This document shows, in pieces, positions 1 through 12,570 of a DNA stretch of 64,000 bases; position 1 is the stretch's first letter, and every line of letters starts with the position of its first letter. The DNA is from Lethocerus indicus. Taxonomy: Eukaryota > Arthropoda > Insecta > Hemiptera > Belostomatidae. The stretch is taken from assembly GCA_019843655.1 (NCBI GenBank), contig JACDQD010000010.1, positions 7,981,637-8,045,636 on the forward strand, given 5' to 3'. The notes under the pieces were generated by a model. It saw only the letters and a program-made list of their open reading frames with translations, searched no databases and was not told where the DNA came from. Made by a program: the position numbers and the translations under genes.

Positions 1-21
1 GAAACTGAAACAAACAAAAAA

Positions 22-79
22 CGGCGCTAATACTAAACCTTCAACTCCTCGATGTGTGCCAATATTAGTATCAGCGCCT
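22..79. repeat. Small palindromic repeat (copy 1)
   Basis: CGGCGCTAATACTA is followed about 25 bp later by TATTAGTATCAGCGCC, an imperfect inverted repeat able to form a hairpin. A second copy is at 5249-5306. Confidence 0.5.
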
Positions 80-204
80 CGAATTCTACTTACAAAGTGT
101 TGTTTCTGTGCATTTCCTGAGAATTATTAACTGTTCGGACTGTATATTACCAAAAATAATTTGTCAGTTTAAATAAAAAATGTTTATATAAACGTAAAAA
201 GGCT

Positions 205-232
205 TGTGGGTTCGAGCCCCACATCGGATGTT
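205..232 (+). pseudogene. tRNA 3'-end-like fragment
   Basis: GTGGGTTCGAGCCCCAC folds as a five-pair T-arm with a consensus TTCGAGC loop, followed by ATCGGATG. No D-arm or anticodon arm is seen upstream. It is a tRNA relic or part of a tRNA-derived SINE. Confidence 0.35.
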
Positions 233-239
233 AGGATAA

Positions 240-1080
240 GATAGATTAAGTTAGGTCTAGCGAGAACGTAATGGCGTGAAACTAATTGGCGATGATTAAT
301 GGCGGGTCTTCGGAATTAGATACTACGTACTTCGAAAACTTTACTCAGTCTCGATGGGTGATGACGTCCCTGATGCTGCAGCAAGTAGGTTGAGGAAACG
401 GAATAGCCGTAGGCTCAGAAATTCACACCAGCGATACTGTACCTTAAGGAGATCCCCACGAATAACGGGGGGGGCCCCCGACTACTTGCCTCCATAGAAA
501 TTGTACCCGCCTTGAGATCACGAGACACTTAAGGCGGGTACGCGGGGCAGAAAAGGTACGCTTGTAGGAGATAAATGACTGAGATTGTAATCCGGAGGGC
601 AGGGAAAATTGAGATATATTCACAACTCTCATGACTCAATTCTCCTCAATGATGAGGGGTCGATGAAACCTGCTCTAGGCCCACAAGAGGGCGGCTGGGA
701 ACAATTTGTTCGGCATTTTTATAAAATTCCAATAAGGCCCAGCTCGTAAATTATAATTCTCGGTTTCTTCGCCACGGCATTATTATATAGGAGGCGACGA
801 AAAAGAAATCAAGAACCACGAGAACTGTAGCGGTACAATGGCACCCTAACAGGGCTCGAAGAAGGGATGCCGCTAAACGAATTACCCTCCACCCCTTAAT
901 CAAAAAGGCGGAAAATACGACCCGCCGGGTGGCGTGGGGGTTGAAAATTAGCGTGCCGCACAGAAAAAAAGGCCCCCGCTAACGGCCGTTTAACGAATCT
1001 CGTTAACGCGTTAATTCCCTCTGTGCTAGGCGCACAGCCGGGGAGGGGGTTCCTATGTTCAACCCCCATCATCTAATAAT
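240..1080. other. Unidentified G/C-richer segment
   Basis: It is less AT-rich than its surroundings and has several G/C runs (for example near 468-480 and 935-975), but no long frame. It reads like an old degraded element. I could not assign it to a family. Confidence 0.25.
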
Positions 1081-4000
1081 CCGGTGGGAATGTTGTCATT
1101 AAAAGAGGAGGAAGAGAGAGAGAGAGAGAAGAGAAGGGAGAGTAGAACAGAGGGCGTGTTAAAGGGACAGCAGGAGTTATCAAAGTAAAAGCGTAATAGG
1201 CCAAGAGATTTAGTCGAGCAAAGGAAAAAAGAATTGGGTGGAGGGGCAGAGAGTGGGCGGGTGGTACTTATTTATTAATACAGAACAGGAAGATATTAAA
1301 AGATTCGAAAGAAACAAAGATCTTGATCTTCAAACATAGGAAATCATCAAAGCGAAACCGCCCCCCATTTCATTCCGCAGGAAATTTCATAAGCTTAGCC
1401 AATCGATCTAATCGACGGGACTTCTCGTTAAAGCTGTTAAGTTTAGAGTTGTGAAATAAGGCGACTCCTCGCAATTTCCCAATTTCCGTACGGCCGTTCT
1501 CAAGCCCGTCACGCCGCCTTTTGCATTCCTGCCTTCGGTTAATTTCTATTATTAGCCCCGTATTGGCCAATATTTTGAGCTTAATTTGTCTTGACTGTAG
1601 CCAATTCTGAACCTATATTGAATACATAGACTAGACTATAGACTCTGATAAGCTCAAAGTTGTGGTTTTAGTCACTAAAGGAAGCATGGTCGTAAATTGG
1701 GCGGTAAAGTAAAAGAAATATTTATACAAATGAAACCGTATATGTGGGGTGAAAAAGCAGTTATTTGTAGAATACAAGAGAACTACCAATGTTAGCAAGT
1801 ACAAAGTAACTGAGAAGAAATTATTTAATTTATTTAATGAAATAAATTCTGATTACAATGTCTTGTCTCAAAAGAGTGAAATTATTATTGGAGTGAGGTG
1901 ATACCAACTGTTAATATATGAGCCAATAAAACATTACAAAACAAAGTAATACGACCGGGACGTAAGATCAGTTTGTCTAAACTATTCGAAAAAGCCTAAG
2001 ATTACGATTATAAATGGCCTAAAAAGCCACTACAAAATATTCGTGTTTAATTTAAGCAGAAACCTTTTTACAGTAATAACAAACAATCGGCTGCGTCGGG
2101 AGAGATAGAGATGAAATAAAATGAATTATTAATAGAGCCTGAAAATAGCCTCGTAAATCCTTTTGGGAACGAAATTAATTTTCCAATCCATAAAAATGAG
2201 CAATCTTATGCAATCCGTATCTGATATAATCTTTATAAATCAATAGCATTTGACCCCAATATCTATAACGGGTGAATTTTCAGATATGGGGGGGAACTTC
2301 AAACTTGAAGCAATACTCGAAGGAGACTTGAAGAAACTTGGCCCTAATAAGCTCGAAGGGGCATATTTTTGGGAGTAGCGGTGGATGGAGGGAGGGATAG
2401 AGGGAGAGAGGGAAAAGAAAGTAATGAGAGGTTGTTTTAAGGGAAACATAGCCGACGAGTCAACACTGAGAAAGAGTTATCATCAAAGTGGGGCGTTGAG
2501 ATTGAGTTGGGGGCAAAGGGAAAGAGGCCGGCAATTTGCTATTACCCAAACAGAAGAAAATAGAGAGCGAGATAAACCGAGAGCGCAATATTTTTCGAAA
2601 AGAGAATTTGATATATTTCAATGCGTAAATTAAGCATATTTCGACCAAATTACTGCTTTACAGTAAGCGACCGTACGGGAAAATAGGCATATATAATAAT
2701 TAAACAGACCAGCCCGAAGATAGATAAATATTGAAATGTTCATTATTAAAGCGGTATTACCTATCATGGCGAAAAACCAAAACCAGTCTAGCATACTCAA
2801 CAGCTCGGCCCAGAATACCAACATTTTGCGGATATTATATAGAAAGGCTGTTTTTCTACAAAAATTAATTCTTGTTTAATCTATCGGCACGACTAAATAT
2901 TATCAGAATATTAAAACGTTTACATCGTTACACTGTCGGTATTTTCCATTTCCGTTAACCCCCCCCTTTTATGCGATCAATTCTAACCAGTCTAGAGGAG
3001 TTTACAGACGTATTTCGACGAATCGATCTAATCGATCTAACGCTTAATTGATTAATTAGTTGTTTGGATTATTTATTTATTTTGGGTCAATATTCAAAGT
3101 ATCCAAGTATCAGGTTCGTAAACCGCTCAGATATACTATAATTTTGAACAATTTAGGAAACAATTGGGAAATACCAAACGAGAAATTGCTAGAACCAGCG
3201 GAAGAAGGTGTAATATTTTCCAAGATTTTTCTATTATTGTGTGTCATTTTAATAAACTCATCGCCGGTTTTCAATTTAGTAAGTGAATCGTTTATATCTA
3301 TCGCCCCCGCAATCTGCGGAGCTGCAGGAGAAATTATAATTAAACTCCGTTCGCAGACGGAGATGGAAATAACAATGAAATAAAGACTCGGGAGGAGTTG
3401 AAGGGAAAAAGGGGAGCCGGAACGAGAACGACAAAGCCAGGACGAGGGAAGAGAGAGAGGTGAGCAATTATGCCTGTATAATAAGAGCAAAGAGGAGTAA
3501 GAAGAAATCAGAGAAGATGGGAGAGAATTATTAAAGGATCCCAGTTTTTCAGGACGACGAACAACAGGAGAACAATAGGAGTCAGCGAAATTATTTTGAA
3601 AAATATTTTACGCATTGGCCCGGAAGTAAAATTGAGTAATTTCCGCTTTACACCCAGTTTATATTTCCTGTGATATAAAAAATTGTTTCGCCAATTAAAT
3701 AATCGATGGGAGAAAAATGAAAGCAATAATGCAGGGAAATGTTCTAGCAAGAAAAGCCCGTCTAAATTACACATTTCCATTTGTACTACATACTTTACAA
3801 GAAATGTTTACTAAGACAAATTGCATAATATAACTATACGCCAAAATTTAACAAAACTAAATTAGATACGTCTTATTGAGGGAAGTGTACACTTTTAATA
3901 CGAATTCGATGAGAATTCTAATCAACTTATGAAAAATTAAATGTTGACCAAATTTGGAAGAAATTGAAGAAATTTATTATGTATTTAATACGAGTAACTA

Positions 4001-5240
4001 TGAAGGTGAGGTTGTGTAATAGTTGTCGCAGGTTTTCAGAATCCCTACCTGAACCAAAGAAAAATCTAATAATAGTTTTTATTAAAAAAAATAATAAATT
4101 GCTTAATACATTCTTTTTTCTACTAACAAAGCATATTTTTTGGCGCCATGCCCGTAAGAATCTACCCTATACATTCACGTTAAAACTGATCGCGTGTTTT
4201 ACTCCAACATCATAAATTATTGAATCATTGTGTTATATCAATAGAATTGATTATGTTCACACGTACCATTTTTCTTCTGAACCTTCTCCCTTTATGTCAG
4301 GGATGTTTGGGATTTTCCTGTTCAGAAAGGCCGAGGATATCTTGAGTAATGCCTGCGAACAAATATAATTAATAGATTAGTTTCCGATTCACTGTTCATC
4401 AGAATTCATCAGTCAACTAATTGATGAATTCGATGCAGCCGCGGAGTAGATCAGGAGCCCTAGCGAAACAGTAATAGCGAAAAAAGGTCCATTCAACAAA
4501 TACATATTACTTTCATAGCCTGTAATTATATTAATTAACAATCATATCGTAATACTTCGGGGAGACACATAATAAATGCTAACCGCAGTGTACAAAACAG
4601 TTTACCATTTGGTATTCCCTATTGTGTCTACAGAAGGTGTCATTCCTAATTTAATTTCATTATTCAACACAATGGGAACAATGGATACAATGGATTCTTC
4701 GGTACTATCATTTATAATTGGTTGGAGCAATTGGTATGAATTGGGCAATACCGAAAATTCAGTGGCCTTAAAAGAATCATTCCAAAACTAGTTTCGAAAC
4801 CGCTTTCAACAAATATGTTGTAAATTCGTTTCTAATAAATAGCAGTATCTACAAAAACAAGAAAGCAGAATTATGTTCTAAAGGAAGAATGCCCATTAGT
4901 TTTATTCCTATGCAGGTCGAATATCTGTTGCACGCAATGTCATGCAACTGAATCTATCATTAATGGAATGTTGCTAACAGCGACGTGCGGCCGAAACAAC
5001 AATGGCGTCACAATATCGGTTCACTGCAAGTACATATTTAATCAGTATTATTACCACAATGTTTGTGATAGACAATCCACTATAACACAACGGGATATTT
5101 GAATAATACATCCAATCAATAATAATTATACTATTTTGTACATATTATTATTCCTTCTGCAAACGAGGTCGAACATTATCAAGATCAAAGAAAAAAAAGG
5201 ATAAAGACAGATCAACATTTCTACGTAAAATTAATTCCGC
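1081..5240. other. No gene seen (nwk intron 3)
   Basis: AT-rich sequence with short purine-rich stretches (near 1107-1130 and 2385-2440). Only short, non-conserved frames occur. No nwk exon was recognised here. Confidence 0.5.
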
Positions 5241-5248
5241 TGTAAAAG

Positions 5249-5306
5249 CGGCGCTAATACTAACCCGCAATGTTTCTCTGTGTCGCGGTATTAGTATCAA
5301 GCGCCG
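5249..5306. repeat. Small palindromic repeat (copy 2)
   Basis: CGGCGCTAATACTA and TATTAGTATCAAGCGCCG form the same imperfect hairpin as at 22-79, with an unrelated loop. It is probably a short foldback or MITE remnant. Confidence 0.5.
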
Positions 5307-5984
5307 TGGACGAATACAACAGTCCGTGTGCACCATATTTATTCCAATTAAAAGTTGTTTTTTTTATTAGTACATTATTTATTATCAAGGGCGTTCATAA
5401 ATATTTTTTCTGCACACTGATTGCGTGTTTTCACAGACCGGTTTCATTTCTTCGGCGTTATGTCAGCGCCGTCATTCCGGTCATTGAACATTAAAACCGG
5501 GCGTAATTTTCTTACATAAAATTATAGAAAATATCGGTTCTTAAGTTATCGAAATCGTCCCAACAAGCATTGGGATACTCGCAGCAGCATAAAATGTTTT
5601 CTTTCCACGGGCGGTATCGGAGAAAATCGGCGCTCAGCTCGCGGCCTGCGGTCAATGAGCCAGCAACAATCCGCAAATTGTAATCCGGTAAAGCCTCTTT
5701 TGGGGCCGCCTAAAAATTAGATTCTCTAATTCAATCCCGCCGCAGGGGGGCATTTTACACAGGCCCGCTGGCGGCTGGGGGGAAGGGGGAGGCGATGACA
5801 CCAAATTTGGGGGCGGACTTAATGGGATCGGTTTTAATCCCATTTTTCCACCTCTGCCGTTCCGGTAAATGCCAAGGATTTCCGCTTTGTCAAAACTCCA
5901 CTCGAACATTATCACCAACAATGAGGTTTGTGTAACGGGGATGTTATCACTCACGATTTTTGTACAATTTTGGCGGCCGTCATT

Positions 5985-6405
5985 ATTTTTGTTTAACCTT
6001 TTTTATTTTGTACAATCAACATTGAATGTTATAAGTACAAGTGCTGATTTTTATTTTTCCCATGTAATTCGCGATAAAAGGAACCACCCTTTAAGAGCAA
6101 TTATAGTCTAAGGGCTAAGAAGATCTCTAGGCCAGCTGGATATCTAGGAGATAGTGGATGGGTAAGAGAGGAAAGGGACTGAACTAATGGATTAGGATGA
6201 GGAGAAAGGCGGGAGTGGAACTTCAGGAATGACCGATGACCATGTCGGTTTAAGTATCATTTGATGTCAGTTTTAGTAATGGCCTTAAGAGTCCAAATTG
6301 TCTGTTTAAGTCTATTCTTTTTAGTCCGGTGTGGGGATTCTACGTGAGTCGTTTGTCCAGGTGGAGCCCAAGATAGCGAATCTGCTGTTGCATAAGCACA
6401 TTAAG
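5985..6405 (-). mobile_element. Jockey-clade LINE 3' fragment
   Basis: This is an antisense copy of the element seen at 9975-10592. It starts with the complement of the A-rich tail and the TTGTACAAAATAAAA end, then the reverse of the HPNPLV region, and ends near the complement of the [10 protein letters not shown] region. The middle part is deleted and rearranged. Confidence 0.7.
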
Positions 6406-7224
6406 CGTAAAAACTTCCTAAAGACAGGAAAAATAAAATTTGTAGTTTTTATTTTTTAAGAGATTATTTAATTCTCAGAATAATGGAAATTGCTTTTTAG
6501 AATTTTAATCCGTCGAAATATTGCATACATTCAGGAATTTAGGAAAGTAAGCGGATTGTAGGCAAAGTAGGAATATTTATTCAAAATAAAATGATGCCAA
6601 GAAAACATCCGGGTCAGAAAAAGACGTAGAACACTAACGCGTAGTCTCTCGTATTGACTAGAGCGGCCCCGTAAGTGTGTGGGAAATGTTTTCTCAAAAC
6701 ATTTCCCCGATTCATCCCATAACACTGCGTAGAACTGTGGCCCAAAGTGAGATACACTTGTCCTATAAAGAAAAGAAAAATCGAAAAATCGGTTTCACGA
6801 AAATGTTCTCATATCTGTCCCATACTCGGTCAACAGCCGTCCAAAAATTAGGTACACGTAACCTATAAAAGAAAGTTGCAAAATCGTGTCTCAAGATGTA
6901 CCACTAAACCTTTCACTTCCATTTACGGGGTCTTGGACAAAAAACTCCATTTCACTTCATTTTCAATGCATCGTATTATTTATTTTCCTTAATTCGGTGA
7001 ATCGACCAGACAAAAGGGGCATACGGGAAAATACGGCTGAGTGCGGATTTAATAGATATTAAAAAAAGTTCTCTGGAAACGACCACGCCCTAAACACTCC
7101 AGAACGGCAGAATTGGCCAACTTATTTTTCCAGGAAGTACTTACCACCTATTCACTTTGCGTCAGCCCCGCGGTAAAATTTCAGCGGACAATTTAAGCCC
7201 ATTATAAAATTTTCAATCTACTAA

Positions 7225-7490
7225 ATGTCCTCTATCCCCATACCCCCATACCATACAAAAGAATCGACTTAAACCGAAAATTTGGACTTTTAAGACCATT
7301 ACTAAAACGGACATCAAAATTGACCTTATAAAATTGACGGACAAACTGACAATATACAAAGCGATACTTAAACCGACATGGACATACGGTAGAAGAACTA
7401 TAGGGTTCCACGGAGACATCCAACATCGCACTTGTACTTATAACATTCAATGTTGATTGTACAAAATAAAAAAAGGTTAAAAAAAATAAT
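7225..7490 (+). mobile_element. Jockey-clade LINE 3' fragment with internal deletion
   Basis: The plus strand matches the 10060-10210 part of the reference copy (AAAAGAATCGACTTAAACCG... to ...ACATCCAACAT). It then jumps to the 3' tail (CATTCAATGTTGATTGTAC, A-rich). The region coding the PWYV block is deleted. Confidence 0.7.
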
Positions 7491-8094
7491 AATACGTTCG
7501 ACTGTATAGTTTTAATTCTGTTGAAATTAATGTAATTGAAGAAAAATTAACATTTTTTGCTTCTATTTAAAAAAAAAAATAATTTAATTAGGGGAATAAT
7601 GGGCATTGTGATTTCATTCCCTTCCCACTTGTTCTATGCTTTGGCGTGGACCATTTTAATCCGTCGAAGTACCGCATAAATTCAGTAAGTTCAGAGGCGG
7701 CCAAAAAGGATTTCACAAGTGTCAGCGAGGGTACACGTGGGTCGAAAAGTATGAATATTTATTCGAAATAAAATGTACCGAATAAAAAGACATCCGGGTC
7801 AGAAGTGGAATAACAATGAAGAGGAAAACACAGCGTACGTGGAACACGGACGCTATCTCATATTGACTAGAAGGATTTTCGTACCTGGTGAAAAGTGTGG
7901 TCAATGTAAATTTTTACTTTGAGAAAAAGGCTGAAGGTTGAAAGACGACAATTTGTAATATAGGGGACAATACACGTTGTTTAATTCATGAGAATCGTCG
8001 AGTTTAATTATTAAAAACTGAAAAATGTATGACAAATGAATACTTATGAATTAGCGGGAAAATATTTTCACAATCAAACTACTTTGTAACAAGG

Positions 8095-8325
8095 GCTGAT
8101 TTTTTTTTCCATAAGTGAGATGGCACTTTTGACTAAAGAACAATTATAGTCTACGGGCTAAGAAGATCTCTAGGCCAGCGGCGTTTAAGCCGACGCGGGG
8201 GGGATAATGGATGGCTAAGAGAGGAAAGGGACTGAACGAGTGGATTAGGATGAGGAGAAAGGCTGGAGAGAAATTTTCGGTTTAAGTCGATTCTTTTGAG
8301 TCGGGTATGGGGATTCCACGTGATC
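8095..8325 (-). mobile_element. Jockey-clade LINE 3' fragment
   Basis: This antisense copy matches the complement of the reference copy's [17 protein letters not shown] region and 3' tail, followed by a jump to the complement of the RNFG/KES segment. It lies within nwk intron 3. Confidence 0.7.
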
Positions 8326-8903
8326 AGTACATACTGAGCATACATTTATCTGTTATTTTCTAATTTGTATTTTCTTATTACCAACAGGATAATTTCGAAT
8401 TTTTTTTTTCTACAACGCGAGTTTTTTATTTCTCCATCACTACGAGATTCATATGACGACATTAGAATTATTTATTTCAAGTTTCATTATGGATTGTAAC
8501 ATGCTAGAACCAAAATTAATCGTTAACCGACTGATGTAAGGTGGCGAAAAGACGAAATTTCTGTTACCGAATCAGCTGAAGTTCGAGGGTTTTGTTGTAG
8601 TTGACCTATTTCATTCGCATGAAACTGTTAAATACAGCGCACCGTAAAGTTAATATGCAATGTAATGTGTAATTAATTAGTAACAAAGTTGAGCAGACCT
8701 AAGGAACGTATTCTGTTTCATTTAGTCCCAGAACAACTTTTGCCCTTTGATGGATCAGCGATTATTGTCAGTGACTACAAAAAATTGTGTAAAACAAAAA
8801 GATATCTTATTCACAAGAGAGAGCTTGGGGGCAGAAATTATAGAAACTAATAACAGATTAAATTCAACAAACGAGTAGAACGGGGAAAATAAAAAGCACT
8901 CAC

Positions 8904-8949
8904 CTCCGAATAGGATTTCTCGATGGCCGACCTCTTGATTATGAAATTC
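8904..8949 (-). CDS. nwk: nwk coding exon 3 (46-nt exon)
   Basis: The acceptor CTGTTACAG lies just before 8949 and the donor GTGAGT starts at 8903. After the split Arg codon shared with exon 2 it encodes [15 protein letters not shown], matching the conserved F-BAR segment ...[13 protein letters not shown]... of Nwk. It ends in phase 0. The next exon should begin with the ALLKIS-type segment, but I could not find it between 1 and 8900. Confidence 0.88.
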
Positions 8950-9308
8950 CTGTAACAGAATATTTCCAGCTATATTGAAAACGTTCATACCTCCGAAAAA
9001 GGGCGAGTTCGGGGAGAGAGGGTGAAATTTCAGGAGGGTGGTGGGATTGTGTAACGGACGGGATATTCGGAAGAGAAAAAAAAGGGAAAGAGGAGGAAAA
9101 ATTTGGCTTCCAGAGGAAAATATACGAACAAAAAAAAATTTTCCCTCTAAGTTGGAAGCATAATGAAAATATATTTCAGAAATCATTGCTCGAAACTCAA
9201 AAAATTAATTACTCTCATATTACTGTACACCCATACACATTAGTTAATTTCGTGGGATTATTAATCATTCAATCTAAATTAAAGCTTTATGTTAGACGAG
9301 AGGAGAGT

Positions 9309-9359
<51 letters not shown>

Positions 9360-12300
9360 GAAGAGGAGAGGAATGAAAAATACACAGGAAAGCAAAAACA
9401 AGGGTAGGGGCGACCATTGCAGGGGTGCCATTATTGGCTAGTATTACAAGCGCGCGTGAAACAGATCAGAAATCGCACCGTTTTCCATCCTTAATTTTTC
9501 CATCATTTTCTCATTTTTTTAAGTGGAGGATAAAAAGAGAATTATACTTAGTTAATGTTTTAAATCATTCGACATTAACGCTCGGTACTCGTTCTCTACG
9601 AAAAAGTTGATAATTGTCCCAATAGATCTCTATAGAAAAATATGCATTATTAGCGCTGCATGTATACACTTTTAACTTTAAAAATATTCTAAAATTGGTG
9701 ATGACGAAGCAGTGATTATATTACCGAAAGTGATGCGAAAATAATTTTGGCTGAAATTGTTGCCCCCAATAGGGAGCTAAGCGCTTGCATGTGGACTGTC
9801 AATAAAGGAGGAACGAAGACACGGACATTTTGTTGGACAACGGTCCGAGAACGCCCTAAGTGACCGAAGTGATCTCAGATATGGTGGAGTATATCCCGCT
9901 GAAGCCCCAGCCGAAAATAAACGCGAAATAAAGCGACCTGAATGTGGCACAACTATCCTAACGTCTATTTTAATGACATACCTATTCCCACCCAACAGCA
10001 GATTCGCCATCTTGGGCTCCACCTGGACAAACGACTCACGTGGAACCTCCATACCCGCTCAAAAGAATCGACTTAAACAGAAATTTTGGACCTTTAAGAC
10101 CATTACTAAAACGGACATCAAAATTGAACCTAACTTAGTATAAAAAGCGATACTTAAACCGACATGGACATACGGTACAGAACTACAGGGTTCCACCGAG
10201 ACATCCAACATTGCTCGCAGCCAGAGATTTCCTTAATGCTCCCTGGTATGTTTCTAAGCACACAATCCACCATGACCTCAACATACCGACAGTCGACGAA
10301 GTCGCAAAATCCCGGTTCCTGAAGTTCCACTCCCGCCTTTCTCCTCATCCTAATCCACTCGTCCAGTCCCTTTCCTCTCTTACCCATCCATTATCCCTCC
10401 CGCGTCGGCTTAAACACCGCTGGCCTAGAGATCTTATGGCCTAGAGAGCCCTTAGACTATAATTGTTCTTGTGTCAAAAGTGCCATCTTTGGGTGGTTCC
10501 TTTTATCACGAAATAAACGTGAAAAAGAAAATGCATACAGCATTTGTACTCATAGCATTCAATGTTGATTGTACAAAATAAAAAAAAGGTTCTGCGGCTC
10601 CCGGGTTCGATTCCCGACGGGAATAATCATTTGTATAAAAAAGATAAATTAAATCATTAGATAATGTATAATGTAAAAGCGGACAATTTAAATTAAAAAT
10701 TATCTGGCGGCCTATAAAATCCAGAATGCCCATCTGATTTTGAGCCTGTAATAAAATTAACCCTGCGCTTGACCCAAGCATTAGGTTGATGCGTAAAAGT
10801 TCAAATATTAGCGACAAAAAATAATCAGTAATTGCATTAAAAAAACCCAGGCATGAAATGCTCTTCAGGTCCAAGGCCAGGTAAGAGTCGAAACGTATTT
10901 CTATATAACCTACGCACACCGATACAGCATTCTATATGCACTGCCAATACACTCTTCTCATACTCATTTTTTTGGCATTTGGGAAATTTCTTGCTCTCAA
11001 TACTGCGCGGCAACCGGTTCCTTGAGGTTAAATTTCGAACTAATTTAGTCCCCTCCATCACGTACTCGTTTCTGCCAGAGGTTATTTCTTAGAAACACTC
11101 TTCCTCGTTTTCATATTAAAAAATTATGAAATTATGTGATCTATTGTTATGTTTTTCGCGTGGCATTTAGAGGTTTTACCGAACATGCATTCCTTTATCT
11201 AATAACGAAAAAACTATCGGGTATCGTCCCGGCGCGATTTTTATTTAAATAAAAAAGAAAAAAGGGAATCGGAGATGGGGTTGAAACTCGGTAATTCTCT
11301 CTAGAAACAGGGGGTGAAACCCTAGCAAATTTTCATGCACCATATCGTCACACCCTGTGGACACAGAGTCTCTGTTACCCATAGAGAGATCGATACCTGA
11401 AGTCCTTCGCATTTTTTTTTGTACTATGCATCTCGTACACGCTGCATTAACGACTACAAAACGACGCCATCTACACTTTATCACTACAGTGCTCAAATTA
11501 TTTACAGTAAGTAGTCAATAACAAGTCTACTGCAGTCTCCATACGAACCGCGAGCTTGTAAACATCGTTCGTGTGAACCGTTAAAGAAATTTGAAATTGA
11601 GTCCTTTTTTCTAAATACTTTTAGTGATATTACCCACTTTAACATACCCGTTTTGTGGTCTGCGAGGGGTTGGAATTCCGTAGATTTCGTGTGTTTCCGT
11701 CTCCTCTCGGTGGTTTAATCTTTTGCTAGACCGGTTTCGGCTGCTCGCCATCTTCAGTAGCGGTGCTAGTCACTTTTGGCACTTTGGATGTTTTTCGGGC
11801 ATCCTCACTGCCCTGTCACTGTAACTTGTACTGTGGTGGTTGTCTCTTTGTCGTGTGTATATATAGGTTTCTTGTTATCGTGTTTTTGGGGGATGTTTTT
11901 TGTCTTGTTGGGGTTAACTTAAACCGATTAACAAAATCCCTCCCAACCCAAATAAGACAAACAACATCCCCCAAGAACACAATAACAAGAAACCTATATA
12001 TGCACACGACAAAGAGACAACCACCACAGTACAAGTTACAGTGACAGTGCAGTGAGGATGCCCGAAAAACATCCAAAGTCCCAAAGTGACTAACACACTA
12101 TCTACGGGAAACCTTTTATAGTTGCATGGACCATTACAAGGTTATCGTTTTTTAGCAAGATAAGGTAAGACCAAGTGCCAAAAGTGACTAACACCGCTAC
12201 TGAAGATGGCGAGCAGCCGAAACTAGCGGGCTAGCAAAAGACCAAACCAACGAGAGGAGACAGAAACACACGAAATCTATGATATTCCTCAGCTTAATGA

Positions 12301-12519
12301 TGATCGTTGATAATAGGGAATACAGTAATATGATTCTGTGCATAGAGTTTTAAAAAACTTTATTATCAGACCAAACCTCAATATCAGGCCCAATTAAGCA
12401 TAATGAAATATAGTCCCACCTCCTTTTTCCGAGAGGAATAAACTTATTACGTTGCGACGATTTTAACCTTAAAGCGAATTCTCGCAGCGAGCATACCAGT
12501 TTTATTAATGTAAGATATT

Positions 12520-12570
<51 letters not shown>

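Noticed and set aside
200..870. Ribosomal RNA
   Set aside because: The higher G/C content suggested it, but I could not find a conserved rRNA core. Left unassigned.
8755..9186. 143-codon minus-strand frame
   Set aside because: Mostly intron. The real exon inside it (8949-8904) is read in another frame.
11763..12096. Similar ORFs of 86-93 codons on both strands
   Set aside because: They arise from a near-perfect palindrome inside a foldback element. The translations show no domain.
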